A stretch of DNA of 53,218 nt from an uncultured Candidatus Poseidoniales archaeon (GCA_902563095.1 CACEWA010000007.1:1-53218); one strand, 5' to 3'; counted from the first letter of the stretch, positions 6,812 through 16,341 are shown. Numbers and translations: made by a program. Notes: generated by a model from the sequence alone, not told the origin.

Positions 6812-9511
6812 AGCAGCAGTTAGAATCGCTGCTTCATCCAAAGCTCCACTGATCATTGCCTTTTCATCATCTGACCACTTGAAGATTTGAGGAAGCATTC
6901 TCTTACCCCAGAATCCCATTATTTCTCCACGCATCTCGTCTTGAACGAACGGCAAAGTAGACAAAATCCCTGAGAAGGTTTTGACATTTTCACCAGAGTT
7001 TAGATGTTCAATTGCCGCTTGAGCAAGTTCTCTCTTCCACGGTCTAGAAATGTGCACAGTAGCATGACTTGGCTCACCTCCAATGTGTTTGACAGCAATT
7101 TTTGCCACCTTTCTTGCTTGTTCGAGGAATGCTCGAAGATAGGCCTCGGCTTCTAATGAAGCCAACTCTTCTTTACTTAGTGAACCGGGCAAATCGAAAG
7201 TTCTTCCAGCCATCAAATCACTGTTGCCTTGCATTTTCCACCAATCCTCTGCCATGTGAGGCGTTGCAATAGAAATCATATGGCTCCAAGTTTCGAGAAT
7301 TTCCCGCCCTACCTCTGGATTTCCTCCTCCTCGACGACGATACCAATTCAAATCTTTAACCAAATCAAAGTGGCTTGCATCCACTGCTCCACGCAGATCA
7401 TATCTGTCCATTGCGTCTTGCCATTGCAAACATCTTTGTTTGAGCCGAGCCTTCATCCACAGGTCAATTTCACTCGCATTTCCGTCCCATGCCAAGATGT
7501 TGGAAGGTATGCCGTACAACTGAACCATTTGCCGATAATTTGCTTCTAATGCCGTGTCAGACCAATCCATGCCTGCAGTTGGATTTGCGGCGAACAGAAT
7601 AAACAGCCTAACGGTATCTGCGCCATATTTCTCTATCATTTCTTCTGGCGAAACAGTGTTTCCTAGACTCTTACTCATCTTCGCACTCCTTTCAGTTAAG
7701 ATGAAATTACATTGAGGGCATTTTTGACCGGCATGAGCAACTGACAATGTAATTCCACAAGGTTCACACCATGGGGCTGCTTTATTCACCATACCTTGGC
7801 ATAACAGCTCTTCAAATGGCTCGTCAATGTTGTGTAATCCAATGTCTCGTAGTGCCTTTGTCCAAAACCTAGCATAAATCAGATGCATTTGAGCATGCTC
7901 AATTCCACCGCAATAGAAATCTACATTCATCCAATGATTTGCAATTTTTGGGTCGAAGCATGTCTCATTTTGCATAGCATCTGTGTATCGTAAGAAGTAC
8001 CAAGATGAGTCTACGAATGTATCCATTGTATCTGTCTCTCTCCTGGCAGGCTCGCCACACTTAGGACATATGACATTACAGAAAGATTCACTCGATTCTA
8101 ACGGATTCCCTTTACCATCAAAAACAACGTCTCGAGGTAGTTCAACAGGCAGTTGGTCTTCAGGGACAGGGACCACTCCACAAGAATCACAATGAATAAT
8201 TGGAATTGGAGTGCCCCAGTATCTCTGTCTACTGATTAACCAAGGCCTAATTTTCCAATTGATTGTACTATTGCCTGCACCTATGTTCTCTAATGCCTGA
8301 CACACTGCGGACTTTGCATCATCGCCATAAAGGCCATCGAATCCATCCATTCCAGAATTAACCATCCAACCCAAATCGCATTCAGCCTCTTCTAATTCAG
8401 AGTCAGCCGAATCATCCTCTGTCATAACTAGTACACGCTTTATTGGAATGTCATACTTCTTTGCGAAATCAAAATCTCTCTCATCATGCCCAGGTACTGC
8501 CATAACTGCGCCGGTACCATATGATGCGATTACGAAATTACCAACCCATATCGGGACCCTTTCTCCAGAAAGAGGATGAATCGCAAATGCTCCAGTAGGA
8601 ACTCCCTTCTTCTTGCCCATGTTTTTGATTCGGTCGAATTCACTCATCACGATTATTTCATTGTGAAGAGCCTTCCAATCTGCCTCATATTGGGTGCCAG
8701 CAACCAGTTTCTCAGCTAGTTCATGTTCAGGAGCCAAAGTGACAAACGTCACGCCAAATAGTGTGTCTGGCCTAGTAGTAAAAACACGAATAGTTTCATC
8801 CATGCCTTCAACAGCAAATTCGATTTCGGCACCTTCAGATTTACCAATCCAATCTTGTTGTAACGCCTTTACATTTTCAGGGAAACTAATGGTTTCTAAA
8901 CCATCGAGTAACTCTTGCGCATATTTAGTAATGTCAAGGAACCACTGGCTCATTCCCTTCTGAATAACCGGGGCATTACATCTCCAGCATCTGCCCGCTT
9001 TTACTTGTTCATTTGCAAGAACAGTGCTGCACGGTTCACACCAGTTTACGGGTGCGAATTCTTGGTAAGCCAGACCTTTTTCTAAGAATTTCAGGAAGAA
9101 CCACTGATTCCATCGATAATATTGAGGATCGTGGCTCTTGACCAGTCTTCTCCAATCATACGAGAAACCCATACGCTTGATTTGTTCAGTAATCGAAGCC
9201 ATGTTTCTTTCTGTGATGTCATGAGGGTGCCCTCCTTCTTCGATTGCTGCGTTTTCAGCTGGCATTCCAAAGGAATCGAATCCCATTGGGTATAGGACAT
9301 CGAACCCCATCAATCTCTTATATCGAGCAACTGCGTCTCCAATTGAATAATTCCGCACGTGTCCCATGTGCATTTTCCCAGAAGGGTAAGGGTACATCTC
9401 AAGGCAGTAGAACGTCGGATTGTTCTCATTGTATTCCACATTAAAAATGCCAGAATCTTCCCATGCCTTTTGCCAGGATTCTTCTGTATTTTGTGGAATA
9501 TAATCCGACAT
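6695..9511 (-). CDS. leuS: Leucyl-tRNA synthetase
   Basis: Charges tRNA-Leu. All class I landmarks are present. The HIGH-type motif appears as HMGH in YPYPSGKMHMGHVRN (near residue 40). A zinc-type cysteine pair follows (CEPCSTVLANEQV ... CWRCNAP), then the editing (CP1) domain with TTRPDTLFGVTF and MAVPGHDERDFDFA, WGTPIPIIHCDSCG, and KMSKS in SAKMSKSLGNTVSP. The position of the editing domain after IGKSEGAEIEF and the IIHCDSCG block look bacterial-type. The last residues (AIPLAPSIVY) recall archaeal LeuRS C-termini. It has 938 residues. The ATG at 9511 is preferred over a TTG one codon upstream because AGAGGTG stands 5 bases before it. A perfect hairpin lies directly before that Shine-Dalgarno. 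Its 3' end overlaps the surface-protein gene by 117 bases. Confidence 0.95.
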   Translation of the reverse strand: MSDYIPQNTEESWQKAWEDSGIFNVEYNENNPTFYCLEMYPYPSGKMHMGHVRNYSIGDAVARYKRLMGFDVLYPMGFDSFGMPAENAAIEEGGHPHDITERNMASITEQIKRMGFSYDWRRLVKSHDPQYYRWNQWFFLKFLEKGLAYQEFAPVNWCEPCSTVLANEQVKAGRCWRCNAPVIQKGMSQWFLDITKYAQELLDGLETISFPENVKALQQDWIGKSEGAEIEFAVEGMDETIRVFTTRPDTLFGVTFVTLAPEHELAEKLVAGTQYEADWKALHNEIIVMSEFDRIKNMGKKKGVPTGAFAIHPLSGERVPIWVGNFVIASYGTGAVMAVPGHDERDFDFAKKYDIPIKRVLVMTEDDSADSELEEAECDLGWMVNSGMDGFDGLYGDDAKSAVCQALENIGAGNSTINWKIRPWLISRQRYWGTPIPIIHCDSCGVVPVPEDQLPVELPRDVVFDGKGNPLESSESFCNVICPKCGEPARRETDTMDTFVDSSWYFLRYTDAMQNETCFDPKIANHWMNVDFYCGGIEHAQMHLIYARFWTKALRDIGLHNIDEPFEELLCQGMVNKAAPWCEPCGITLSVAHAGQKCPQCNFILTERSAKMSKSLGNTVSPEEMIEKYGADTVRLFILFAANPTAGMDWSDTALEANYRQMVQLYGIPSNILAWDGNASEIDLWMKARLKQRCLQWQDAMDRYDLRGAVDASHFDLVKDLNWYRRRGGGNPEVGREILETWSHMISIATPHMAEDWWKMQGNSDLMAGRTFDLPGSLSKEELASLEAEAYLRAFLEQARKVAKIAVKHIGGEPSHATVHISRPWKRELAQAAIEHLNSGENVKTFSGILSTLPFVQDEMRGEIMGFWGKRMLPQIFKWSDDEKAMISGALDEAAILTAASDFICSDLGLTSIDIEAGITDVGRSNSAIPLAPSIVYS

Positions 9512-9523
9512 CAAAACACCTCT

Positions 9524-9540
9524 TCGCCCCTACGGGGCGA
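9524..9540 (-). promoter_or_regulatory. Perfect stem-loop in the leuS leader
   Basis: TCGCCCC-TAC-GGGGCGA is a perfect 7-bp stem with a 3-base loop. In the leuS transcript it ends one base before the Shine-Dalgarno AGAGGTG and 13 bases before the ATG. It could limit ribosome access, mark an mRNA end or bind a protein. It has no T-run, so it does not look like an intrinsic terminator for leuS-direction transcription. Confidence 0.5.
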
Positions 9541-9580
9541 GTAGTCGACATATGTAATGGCCTTGAAACCATCTACAGAA

Positions 9581-12094
9581 TCATAGTTCAGTAGTCTCAA
9601 GTAAGAACACAGCTTCTCTAGTCAAGCAGTATCTGTTTCGAACTCCACTCTTCTTTTTCTCGACCAATCCGAACTTTTGGAGGGTTCGAAGATGGTGGCT
9701 GACCAACTGTTGAGATCTCTCTAAGCGATGTGCTAATTCGGCCTGTGTAGGGAATTTGTTCATTTGTCCATCATCATCTAACAACCGCAGAATCTTCCCC
9801 TGCAAACTGTTAGGGTCTGGGGAAAGAGGAGGTAATGGTAAATCCTCGTCCAATATTCCAGGGTGTAAATTTGAGGTAAAAGGATAGAATCGTACCAAGC
9901 GACCATCTGCTCTTCTCCAAATTCTATCTTCGTCTTCTAGAATCTTCAGATGGTGGGTAATTTGTCCGTTTGACATTTCTAGAGCCGCCATCAATGCACG
10001 GAAATGACAACCCGGATTAGCGGTTAGATAGCCCATCAAACGCCCTCTCTGATAGCGACCATCACTAGTTTCGCTAGTTCTCCCAACCAATCCAAGGAAC
10101 CAGAGTCCAGCACTTGTTGCAGGTATTCTCCAAGATTCATTTGTAGCGATTAGTGCCACAAGAAGTGACAAGATTCCACTGCTAGCAACTACTACTCCAA
10201 CAGTCACAAGAACCGGGCTCACTTCATCGCCTTCACTTTCAGTCGGACTAACGATAGCAATCTCAGAATCTTCTTCCACTGTATCTGAAATCACTTGTTG
10301 AGAATATACTTCTTCAACAGCAAATGAAACAGCTGCGAAATCAGAACATTCTGGCGCAGCATCGGTTTCATGGACAAGATATTCTCCACTAGCACCGCGT
10401 TCAGGGGACCATGTGGCGAGACCTTTCGCTTCAGCAAGAGTTAGAATCCCTTCATCGGGGGAATTGAGTAGCCAGCATGTGCCCAATTCGTTTGTCGTGG
10501 AACTCCATGTGCCAGAAATTACTCTGGAGGCCACTTCTTCCACTTCCTCAACAACTTCTTCCTCACTTGTTTCTTCAGAAACTATAGGCCAATCAAAACT
10601 GACAGAAGAACGGATTTGTGGAGAAGTGGTTGTTTCAAAGAATAGCGTGTATTGACCATCATCTAACCCCTCCATTTCGAATTCAAGCGTATCCAATTCC
10701 ATTTGCGATGCACGAATTGAAAATTGCTCGATGTAGTTACATTGAGACAACTGCTGCTCAACTTGCTCTCCTGCCTGGAATAGAGTAGTTTCCAATCCAC
10801 AAATCGAGAACCATGAAATTTCAAAATCATCGCCCACAATAGTTGGAGAGATTGTTAGTAAATCCTCTCCACTAACTTCTGCATCTATGTTCAAAGTAGT
10901 ATCTTCACAGTATGCATCACGCTCTCTAACCAATGTGATTATGTCAGTAGCATACAAATCATGTTCAGGAATTTCCATCACTACTAATAGATCACCAGGA
11001 GGGATATGGCAACCAAACATGTCGATGAATGACCACTCAGGTTGAGTGAATAATCTGGAAGTTTCAGGTTGCAATTGGTATTCGACTTCAATCTCAGTAC
11101 ATTCTTTGATTGAACGAGAATCCATAACAACATTGCCCGATGAATCTACTACCCAAATCTCGCCACGGCAAGAAGTAGTGAAATCAAGCGCAACATCCTC
11201 GTCTCCGTTATTGAATATCGAGATATCGGGAGCGAAATTCTCCATTTCTCCAAATTGACTATCTCCTTCGAGAATCAAATCTAGTGCAATCGATTCCAAG
11301 TTGCCTGAATAGATTCCTTGGTCTCCATCAGGTGCTGCGTCCAGTGAAAATGTCTCTGAAAGCACACTATTTCCTAAGGAAATTTTGAATTCATTAACTC
11401 CATCATTAAGCATGAATGGAATTTGTGCAATCGTCACAATTTGGTTTGCTTGCAAATCGTTTGGTCCACATTCCTCGAATAATTCTGAATTGACAATTAG
11501 CCTACATTCACCGAAATCTAGAGTGATATCTTCAGCCAAGGAATTATGCAGCCTTACAGATATGATGCTAGGTGCTGCCTCAGAGTGAACACCATCTCTA
11601 GCAGTAGAAATAATACTCATCTCTACGCCTTCAGGAATGTCTACAGGGGATTGAACATGAACGTTAACCGTAGATGATAGTTCTTCACCTGCGATGAAGT
11701 ATTCGACAATGTAATCGCCGGATGGGACAATCTGTCCATCAGAATTGGTAAGGTCCCAAAATAGAGTATTCAGTTCTGTTGTAGAGAATGCATCAATATC
11801 CATACCTCTGCTTTGCCCAAGACATGCATCAGTGCCATCGAAAACGAGAGTTGTTTGGCTCCAAACTCTGAGAACTTCATCACAGGATGGGTCGACAACG
11901 ATGCTAGTAGAATCTCCATCGTTTGATAATACTGCAGAAATTTCGACAACATCGCCGCTACCATACCAGCCCTTGTCTGGAGCACCTTCAAGTGCTGCAT
12001 CAAGACTGAGGTTTGCATCATCCGCAAATGCACTGGGCGCCATAATTGCCAGTAGGCCGGCAAGTATCACAGCCAGCATGCGCTCTCTGCCCAT
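9581..12094 (-). CDS. Membrane-anchored protein with extracellular domain and two cytoplasmic winged-helix domains
   Basis: An 837-residue protein. The N-terminal signal peptide (MLAVILAGLLAIMAPSAFA) is followed by about 600 residues of Ser/Thr/Glu-rich, beta-strand-type extracellular sequence with paired cysteines. A transmembrane stretch comes next (VLVTVGVVVASSGILSLLVA, near 630-650). The cytoplasmic end holds two winged helices of ArsR/MarR type: GYLTANPGCHFRALMAALEM...GQITHHLKILE, then AELAHRLERSQQLVSHHLRTL with the wing GVRNRYCLTREA. This is the layout of a one-component, membrane-tethered transcription regulator that could convey an external signal to DNA. That role is inference; no ligand is visible. 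An 8-bp inverted repeat spans its start codon, possibly an autoregulatory site or mRNA hairpin. LeuS lies downstream on the same strand, 69 bases away. Confidence 0.75.
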   Translation of the reverse strand: MGRERMLAVILAGLLAIMAPSAFADDANLSLDAALEGAPDKGWYGSGDVVEISAVLSNDGDSTSIVVDPSCDEVLRVWSQTTLVFDGTDACLGQSRGMDIDAFSTTELNTLFWDLTNSDGQIVPSGDYIVEYFIAGEELSSTVNVHVQSPVDIPEGVEMSIISTARDGVHSEAAPSIISVRLHNSLAEDITLDFGECRLIVNSELFEECGPNDLQANQIVTIAQIPFMLNDGVNEFKISLGNSVLSETFSLDAAPDGDQGIYSGNLESIALDLILEGDSQFGEMENFAPDISIFNNGDEDVALDFTTSCRGEIWVVDSSGNVVMDSRSIKECTEIEVEYQLQPETSRLFTQPEWSFIDMFGCHIPPGDLLVVMEIPEHDLYATDIITLVRERDAYCEDTTLNIDAEVSGEDLLTISPTIVGDDFEISWFSICGLETTLFQAGEQVEQQLSQCNYIEQFSIRASQMELDTLEFEMEGLDDGQYTLFFETTTSPQIRSSVSFDWPIVSEETSEEEVVEEVEEVASRVISGTWSSTTNELGTCWLLNSPDEGILTLAEAKGLATWSPERGASGEYLVHETDAAPECSDFAAVSFAVEEVYSQQVISDTVEEDSEIAIVSPTESEGDEVSPVLVTVGVVVASSGILSLLVALIATNESWRIPATSAGLWFLGLVGRTSETSDGRYQRGRLMGYLTANPGCHFRALMAALEMSNGQITHHLKILEDEDRIWRRADGRLVRFYPFTSNLHPGILDEDLPLPPLSPDPNSLQGKILRLLDDDGQMNKFPTQAELAHRLERSQQLVSHHLRTLQKFGLVEKKKSGVRNRYCLTREAVFLLETTEL

Positions 12095-12108
12095 GGTAAA
12101 CCATGGGC
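12089..12108. promoter_or_regulatory. 8-bp perfect inverted repeat over a start codon
   Basis: GCCCATGG-TAAA-CCATGGGC is perfectly symmetric and contains the ATG (12092-12094, minus strand) of the membrane-anchored winged-helix protein in one arm. As DNA it resembles a dimer operator; as RNA it would fold the start codon into a stem. It lies in the 59-bp gap shared with the divergent metallo-beta-lactamase gene. Confidence 0.45.
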
Positions 12109-12153
12109 GTCATCCCTTAGAAGTGATGCGGTTCATGCCATTGGTGAGCGAAG

Positions 12154-12897
12154 ATGGCCGAATGCATTCTAGAGAATGAAAAAATGCTTGTTTTGCAGGC
12201 GCAGTTGGGCGAATGGGATAATCTCAATCACCTGTTAGTTTGTAAGGAAACCAAAAAAGCAGTAATCGTTGATCCATTCTTCGCAGATTACTGGTCGAAT
12301 ATATGTTCAGAAAATGGATGGGACTTGGAACAAGTGTGGCTAACTCATTCACATTGGGACCATGCAAAGGGAGTATACGGCCTTCAAGAAAAGCAAGTAT
12401 GGGTTCATGAGAATGAAGCTTTACGGGGTTGGGACGGACCGTCAAATAATGAATGGAGCAATCAACCGAATTCATTTGTGCTACACCGTTTAGGAGAATT
12501 AGAAATGGAAGCACATTGTACACCAGGTCATACGCCTGGACACATGACATTCATCGGTGAAGGGGTAGTAATTAGCGGCGATTGTATGTTTTTAGGACGG
12601 TGTGGAAGAACTGATTTATTTGGCGGAGACGCCAATGCACAGCGACAATCCTTGGTTCATTTGAGAGCACGTTTGAACGGGTTGCCAAATGATTGGCTGG
12701 TTCTTCCTGGGCACTTATATCAACTAGCAGATGGATCTAATCCAACATACATTACTGTGGAGAAATTACTCATGGATAACGAAGCACTCGCTGCACTGGA
12801 TGATGACAAGGAATGGAATAGCCTTGAATTCCTAGCATTCGATGATGACCTTGCTGAAAAAGCCCGTAGAGAGAGGGCAAGAGCACAGCGTGAATAA
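12154..12897 (+). CDS. Metallo-beta-lactamase-fold hydrolase, ETHE1/glyoxalase II-like
   Basis: A 247-residue soluble enzyme. The metal-binding motif is THSHWDHAKG (residues about 65-74, HxHxDH). It is followed by CTPGHTPGHMTF, by SGDCMFLGRCGRTDLFGG with the bridging Asp, and by the last histidine in LPGHLYQ. The GRCGRTD phrase is shared with persulfide dioxygenases (ETHE1), whereas hydroxyacylglutathione hydrolases usually lack it. A sulfur-oxidising role is therefore possible, but substrate cannot be decided from sequence. GGTGAG lies 6 bases before the ATG at 12154. The neighbouring surface-protein gene ends immediately next to its stop, on the other strand. A thioredoxin and a glutaredoxin within 10 kb fit a thiol/persulfide theme, without proof. 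Confidence 0.8.
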   Translation: MAECILENEKMLVLQAQLGEWDNLNHLLVCKETKKAVIVDPFFADYWSNICSENGWDLEQVWLTHSHWDHAKGVYGLQEKQVWVHENEALRGWDGPSNNEWSNQPNSFVLHRLGELEMEAHCTPGHTPGHMTFIGEGVVISGDCMFLGRCGRTDLFGGDANAQRQSLVHLRARLNGLPNDWLVLPGHLYQLADGSNPTYITVEKLLMDNEALAALDDDKEWNSLEFLAFDDDLAEKARRERARAQRE

Positions 12898-15800
12898 TCA
12901 CACATCATCTAGGCTGAACATTGTAGGCACCGCTTCCTGCTGTGCCTGTTCTTGTTGCATCTGATGTTGTTGCCATTGTGGGATTTCTGCAGGAGGCTCC
13001 CAGCCCAACTCCATTGCTTTCGCAGTATCTCCTTGAGCTACGTAGTAATCGATCCACTCCAGTCTCCTAGCATCTTCTTCTTGGAACATAGCGGACACTT
13101 TCATTTCTTCTGCACGGCCATAGGCTGCCTTTCTTCTGCCCGCTTGCTTCGCAATCATCGCTACAGAGATAACTGCCAACAGGAATACCAGCAGGCCAAT
13201 CAATACTATGACTTGGCTATCAAGAGCCAATCCGCCATCTTCGCTGCCAGCAACGTAATCTGCATCATACTTGTTAGGAATTCCATCATCATCATGGTCA
13301 TCGAAAGATGCACATTGTACCTGTCCTCTAAGTCCTGCACTAATGCTTGAATCGTAAGGGCAGGGGTCAGTTTGGTCGGAAACTCCGTCTTTGTCTGTAT
13401 CAGTACATCCAAAGTAGTCAACATATGACTCACCATACTTCAAATTACATTCATCAGGTTGCCAAGAGCCTAATTTCTGATTATCCCCATAGCCGTCACC
13501 ATCGGTATCGGCCCATTGGGTTGCCCTGACTGGGAATGCATCTGGTACTCTTCCAGTACTGTTGTCACCAAATCCGTCACCATCAGTATCAGACCACTGA
13601 CTTGGATCTAGTGGGAATGCATCGCCCCATTGGTCTCGAATTGTGATTAGGTTACCAACATCTTGTTCATCGGCGATTGTTGTATTAATCCAGCCATAAT
13701 TGTCCCCCCAACCATCAAGGTCAGTGTCTACCCATTGCAGCGGGTCTTCAGGGAACGCATCATCTACATCAGCCCAAGAATCATTGTCAGCATCTGGGCA
13801 ACCTTGGCGTGAATTATTCGTGCTTGTGCCGTATTCATCAGGACATTCGTCACCATTTGGTACAGCTTGATTGTCGCCCCATCCATCGCCGTCATTGTCG
13901 GTCTGTTGGTAGAAATCTTCTGGGAATGCATCGAATGGATCTACTACGCCATCATTGTCAGAATCTGGGCAACCTCTAGCAGCAGGGATAGTTGACTGTC
14001 CGTACAATTCTGGGCATTGGTCGCCATTGTTGCCATCTGGGTTGTCTCCAAAGCCATCGGCATCTAAGTCACTCCATTGAGTTGGGTCGTTAGGGAAGAA
14101 ATCACCATTTGGAATAATTGGCCTATCTCCATATCCATCACCATCGGTATCAGCCCATTGGCTGGAGTCATCAGGGAATGCATCAGGATCGTTTCCTAGT
14201 GGATTATCACCATAGTTGTCTCCATCTCTGTCTTCCCACTGGGTACCATCGGTTGGGAATGGGTCTCCTGCGTTAGACCATCCATCGCCATCAGCATCTG
14301 GACAACCAACTCTGTCTACAGATGAGGTTCCATACTCGCCAGGACATTCGTCAGGGTTGTTTCCTGATGTATTATCTCCAAATCCGTCGCCATCACTGTC
14401 TCGCCATTGAGTAGGGTCTCCGGGGAATGCATCAGCATCACCGGTTGGGTGAGCTGGCCAATTAGGTGTAGGATTAGACCATCCATCTCCATCAGTATCT
14501 TCGCAACCAATGCGGTCTTCTGTTGAATTACCCCATGTGTTTGGACAGCCGTCTGATAGCGGAGTATTCGGCTCATCACCAATCCAATCTCCATCACTAT
14601 CGGCCCATTGGTATCTGAATAGCGGGAATTTGTCTACTTGAGTTGCTGAAGAATCATAATTTCCTGGCCAACTTTCGTCAGTGTCAGGAGTCGAAGGGTC
14701 ATCTAAAGGTCTAATCGAAGTCCAAGATGCGTTGTCGTAATTATCTCCCCAACCATCGCCATCGGTATCGTTCCACTGTGTCGGGTTTGTAGGGAACGCA
14801 TCACCTCTTTGATTAACATGCAATTCAGTGAATTGTTGTACATCGTAGTAGTAATTGTCACCACGACCGTCGGAATCAGAATCAGCCCATTGTTCAGGGT
14901 CTGCAGGGAAACTATCTCCTTCGTTTGAATATCCGTCACCATCGCCATCTGGGCAACCAAACCTGTCTTCAGTACTAGTGCCGTATGTATTTGGGCATGC
15001 ATCGCCTTCTGATGCGGGTAATGGATTATCCCCATATCCGTCATTATCAGTATCGTTCCATTGCGTGCCATCATCTGGGAATGAATCGGTCCTTCCATCT
15101 CCTTGGTCAGATGTATTCCACCCATCATTATCCGGGTCTAAATCTGCAAACCAAATGTAGAAACCTTCGTCATTTCTTCCGAATGCTTGAGCGATTCTTG
15201 ATCCGTCAGGCGACCAAGATAGTCCATTTGATTGACCACAGTTATTATTATTTCCAGATTGACAGTTACCGGGGCGTGCCTGAGCAAAATTGTCGACGCT
15301 ATTGCCAGTAGCGACATCATAAATTCTCGAGTATGCGCCATCGTTTTGGTACCAAGACATTCCAAAGACTACCTGTTTGCCATCGGGTGAGAAATCGGTA
15401 GAAAGACAAGACGTAGACATCGACTTACTCCATTTCTGAGTCCAAGAGCCAGCTGCAAATAACCGAACAGTTGAGCCTCCACCATCCCATCCTTCACAAA
15501 TTGCCATGTGCTTTCCATCCGGAGACCAACTTACTGCATTTACGTCAGCATTAGGAGAAGAATCAGATCTGACCGTTGACCATGTACTGGTTTCAACCAC
15601 GTAGAAATCGCCACTACTTCCGACCAACATGTGAGTTCCAGAAGGCGAGAAGTCTACAGATTGAAACCTGTCTTCTCCGCCGGGGTTTACATTTTGGATA
15701 ACAGAGCCATCGCTCATATTTATCATTCTTATAACGCCGTTAGTACCGCCATTACCTGACCTACCAATCGCAATTGCAGCCATCTCTCCATCATTGGACA

Positions 15801-16341
15801 AATCGATGTCTTCAGTATAATCGCCTCCGCCTACATCGGCATTGATTGAACCATGAACGCTGGTTAGATTGCTTGCATAATACACATTAGCAGTATCGTC
15901 ATCTTTGGTCAGGCCAATGTACCTTCCATCTTCTGACCACGAGACACCAGCAAGATATCCTCCGGCATTTATTGACAGAGTATTAATTCCTGACGTGGCA
16001 TTCCAAATACGTAAATATCCATTTTCATCAGTACTCGCGATTTGTTTTCCATCAGGAGAATGGTCAACAGATACGAAGTCATAATTTTGCGTGATTGCAA
16101 CATCCTTTCCAAAATTTGGATTAGATGATGTCCATCCATCATTGAAATCCGAAGTTCCATCACCGTCTCGGTCTGGGCACCCCATTCTATCTACTGTTGA
16201 ATTTCCGGCTGCATAGAGACAATCATCAACGGAATCATCAACACCGTCACCATCAACATCCGCCCCTGAAACAACAGAAAGCCAACTCATCGATATCATG
16301 AGAAATATCAGAGTCACAGCGCGGCGTCTGGGACTTGCCAT
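12898..16341 (-). CDS. Giant surface protein: WD40-like propeller plus Asp-rich FPxDPxQW repeats
   Basis: The protein has 1147 residues. A signal peptide (LIFLMISMSWLSVVSGA) is followed by a first calcium-type module. About 330 residues of WD40-like propeller come next, with phrases such as VSWSPDGKHMAI, VDFSPSGTHMLVG and LSWSPDGSRIAQA. About 600 residues of tandem repeats then combine two units: FP-x-D-P-x-QW-x-D-x-DGDG-x-GDN (about 12 copies) and a Cys-paired CP-x-x-YG-x-S-x-x-R-x-GCPD-x-DGDG unit (about 7 copies including the first). One transmembrane helix (VIVLIGLLVFLLAVISVAMI) and a cytoplasmic tail with LEWIDYYVAQGDTAKAMELG end it. Likely a calcium-stabilised rod holding a propeller away from the membrane. 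Function unknown. It is related in plan to the 899-residue protein at 4112-6811. Confidence 0.8.
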   Translation of the reverse strand: MASPRRRAVTLIFLMISMSWLSVVSGADVDGDGVDDSVDDCLYAAGNSTVDRMGCPDRDGDGTSDFNDGWTSSNPNFGKDVAITQNYDFVSVDHSPDGKQIASTDENGYLRIWNATSGINTLSINAGGYLAGVSWSEDGRYIGLTKDDDTANVYYASNLTSVHGSINADVGGGDYTEDIDLSNDGEMAAIAIGRSGNGGTNGVIRMINMSDGSVIQNVNPGGEDRFQSVDFSPSGTHMLVGSSGDFYVVETSTWSTVRSDSSPNADVNAVSWSPDGKHMAICEGWDGGGSTVRLFAAGSWTQKWSKSMSTSCLSTDFSPDGKQVVFGMSWYQNDGAYSRIYDVATGNSVDNFAQARPGNCQSGNNNNCGQSNGLSWSPDGSRIAQAFGRNDEGFYIWFADLDPDNDGWNTSDQGDGRTDSFPDDGTQWNDTDNDGYGDNPLPASEGDACPNTYGTSTEDRFGCPDGDGDGYSNEGDSFPADPEQWADSDSDGRGDNYYYDVQQFTELHVNQRGDAFPTNPTQWNDTDGDGWGDNYDNASWTSIRPLDDPSTPDTDESWPGNYDSSATQVDKFPLFRYQWADSDGDWIGDEPNTPLSDGCPNTWGNSTEDRIGCEDTDGDGWSNPTPNWPAHPTGDADAFPGDPTQWRDSDGDGFGDNTSGNNPDECPGEYGTSSVDRVGCPDADGDGWSNAGDPFPTDGTQWEDRDGDNYGDNPLGNDPDAFPDDSSQWADTDGDGYGDRPIIPNGDFFPNDPTQWSDLDADGFGDNPDGNNGDQCPELYGQSTIPAARGCPDSDNDGVVDPFDAFPEDFYQQTDNDGDGWGDNQAVPNGDECPDEYGTSTNNSRQGCPDADNDSWADVDDAFPEDPLQWVDTDLDGWGDNYGWINTTIADEQDVGNLITIRDQWGDAFPLDPSQWSDTDGDGFGDNSTGRVPDAFPVRATQWADTDGDGYGDNQKLGSWQPDECNLKYGESYVDYFGCTDTDKDGVSDQTDPCPYDSSISAGLRGQVQCASFDDHDDDGIPNKYDADYVAGSEDGGLALDSQVIVLIGLLVFLLAVISVAMIAKQAGRRKAAYGRAEEMKVSAMFQEEDARRLEWIDYYVAQGDTAKAMELGWEPPAEIPQWQQHQMQQEQAQQEAVPTMFSLDDV
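13250..15125 (-). repeat. Tandem FPxDPxQWxDxDGDGxGDN coding repeats
   Basis: Roughly 12 copies of a unit centred on Gln-Trp, followed by calcium-type DxDGDG loops, mixed with six of the Cys-paired units. Copies differ at many codons, so this is old, diverged duplication and not recent slippage. Bounds are approximate. Confidence 0.8.
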
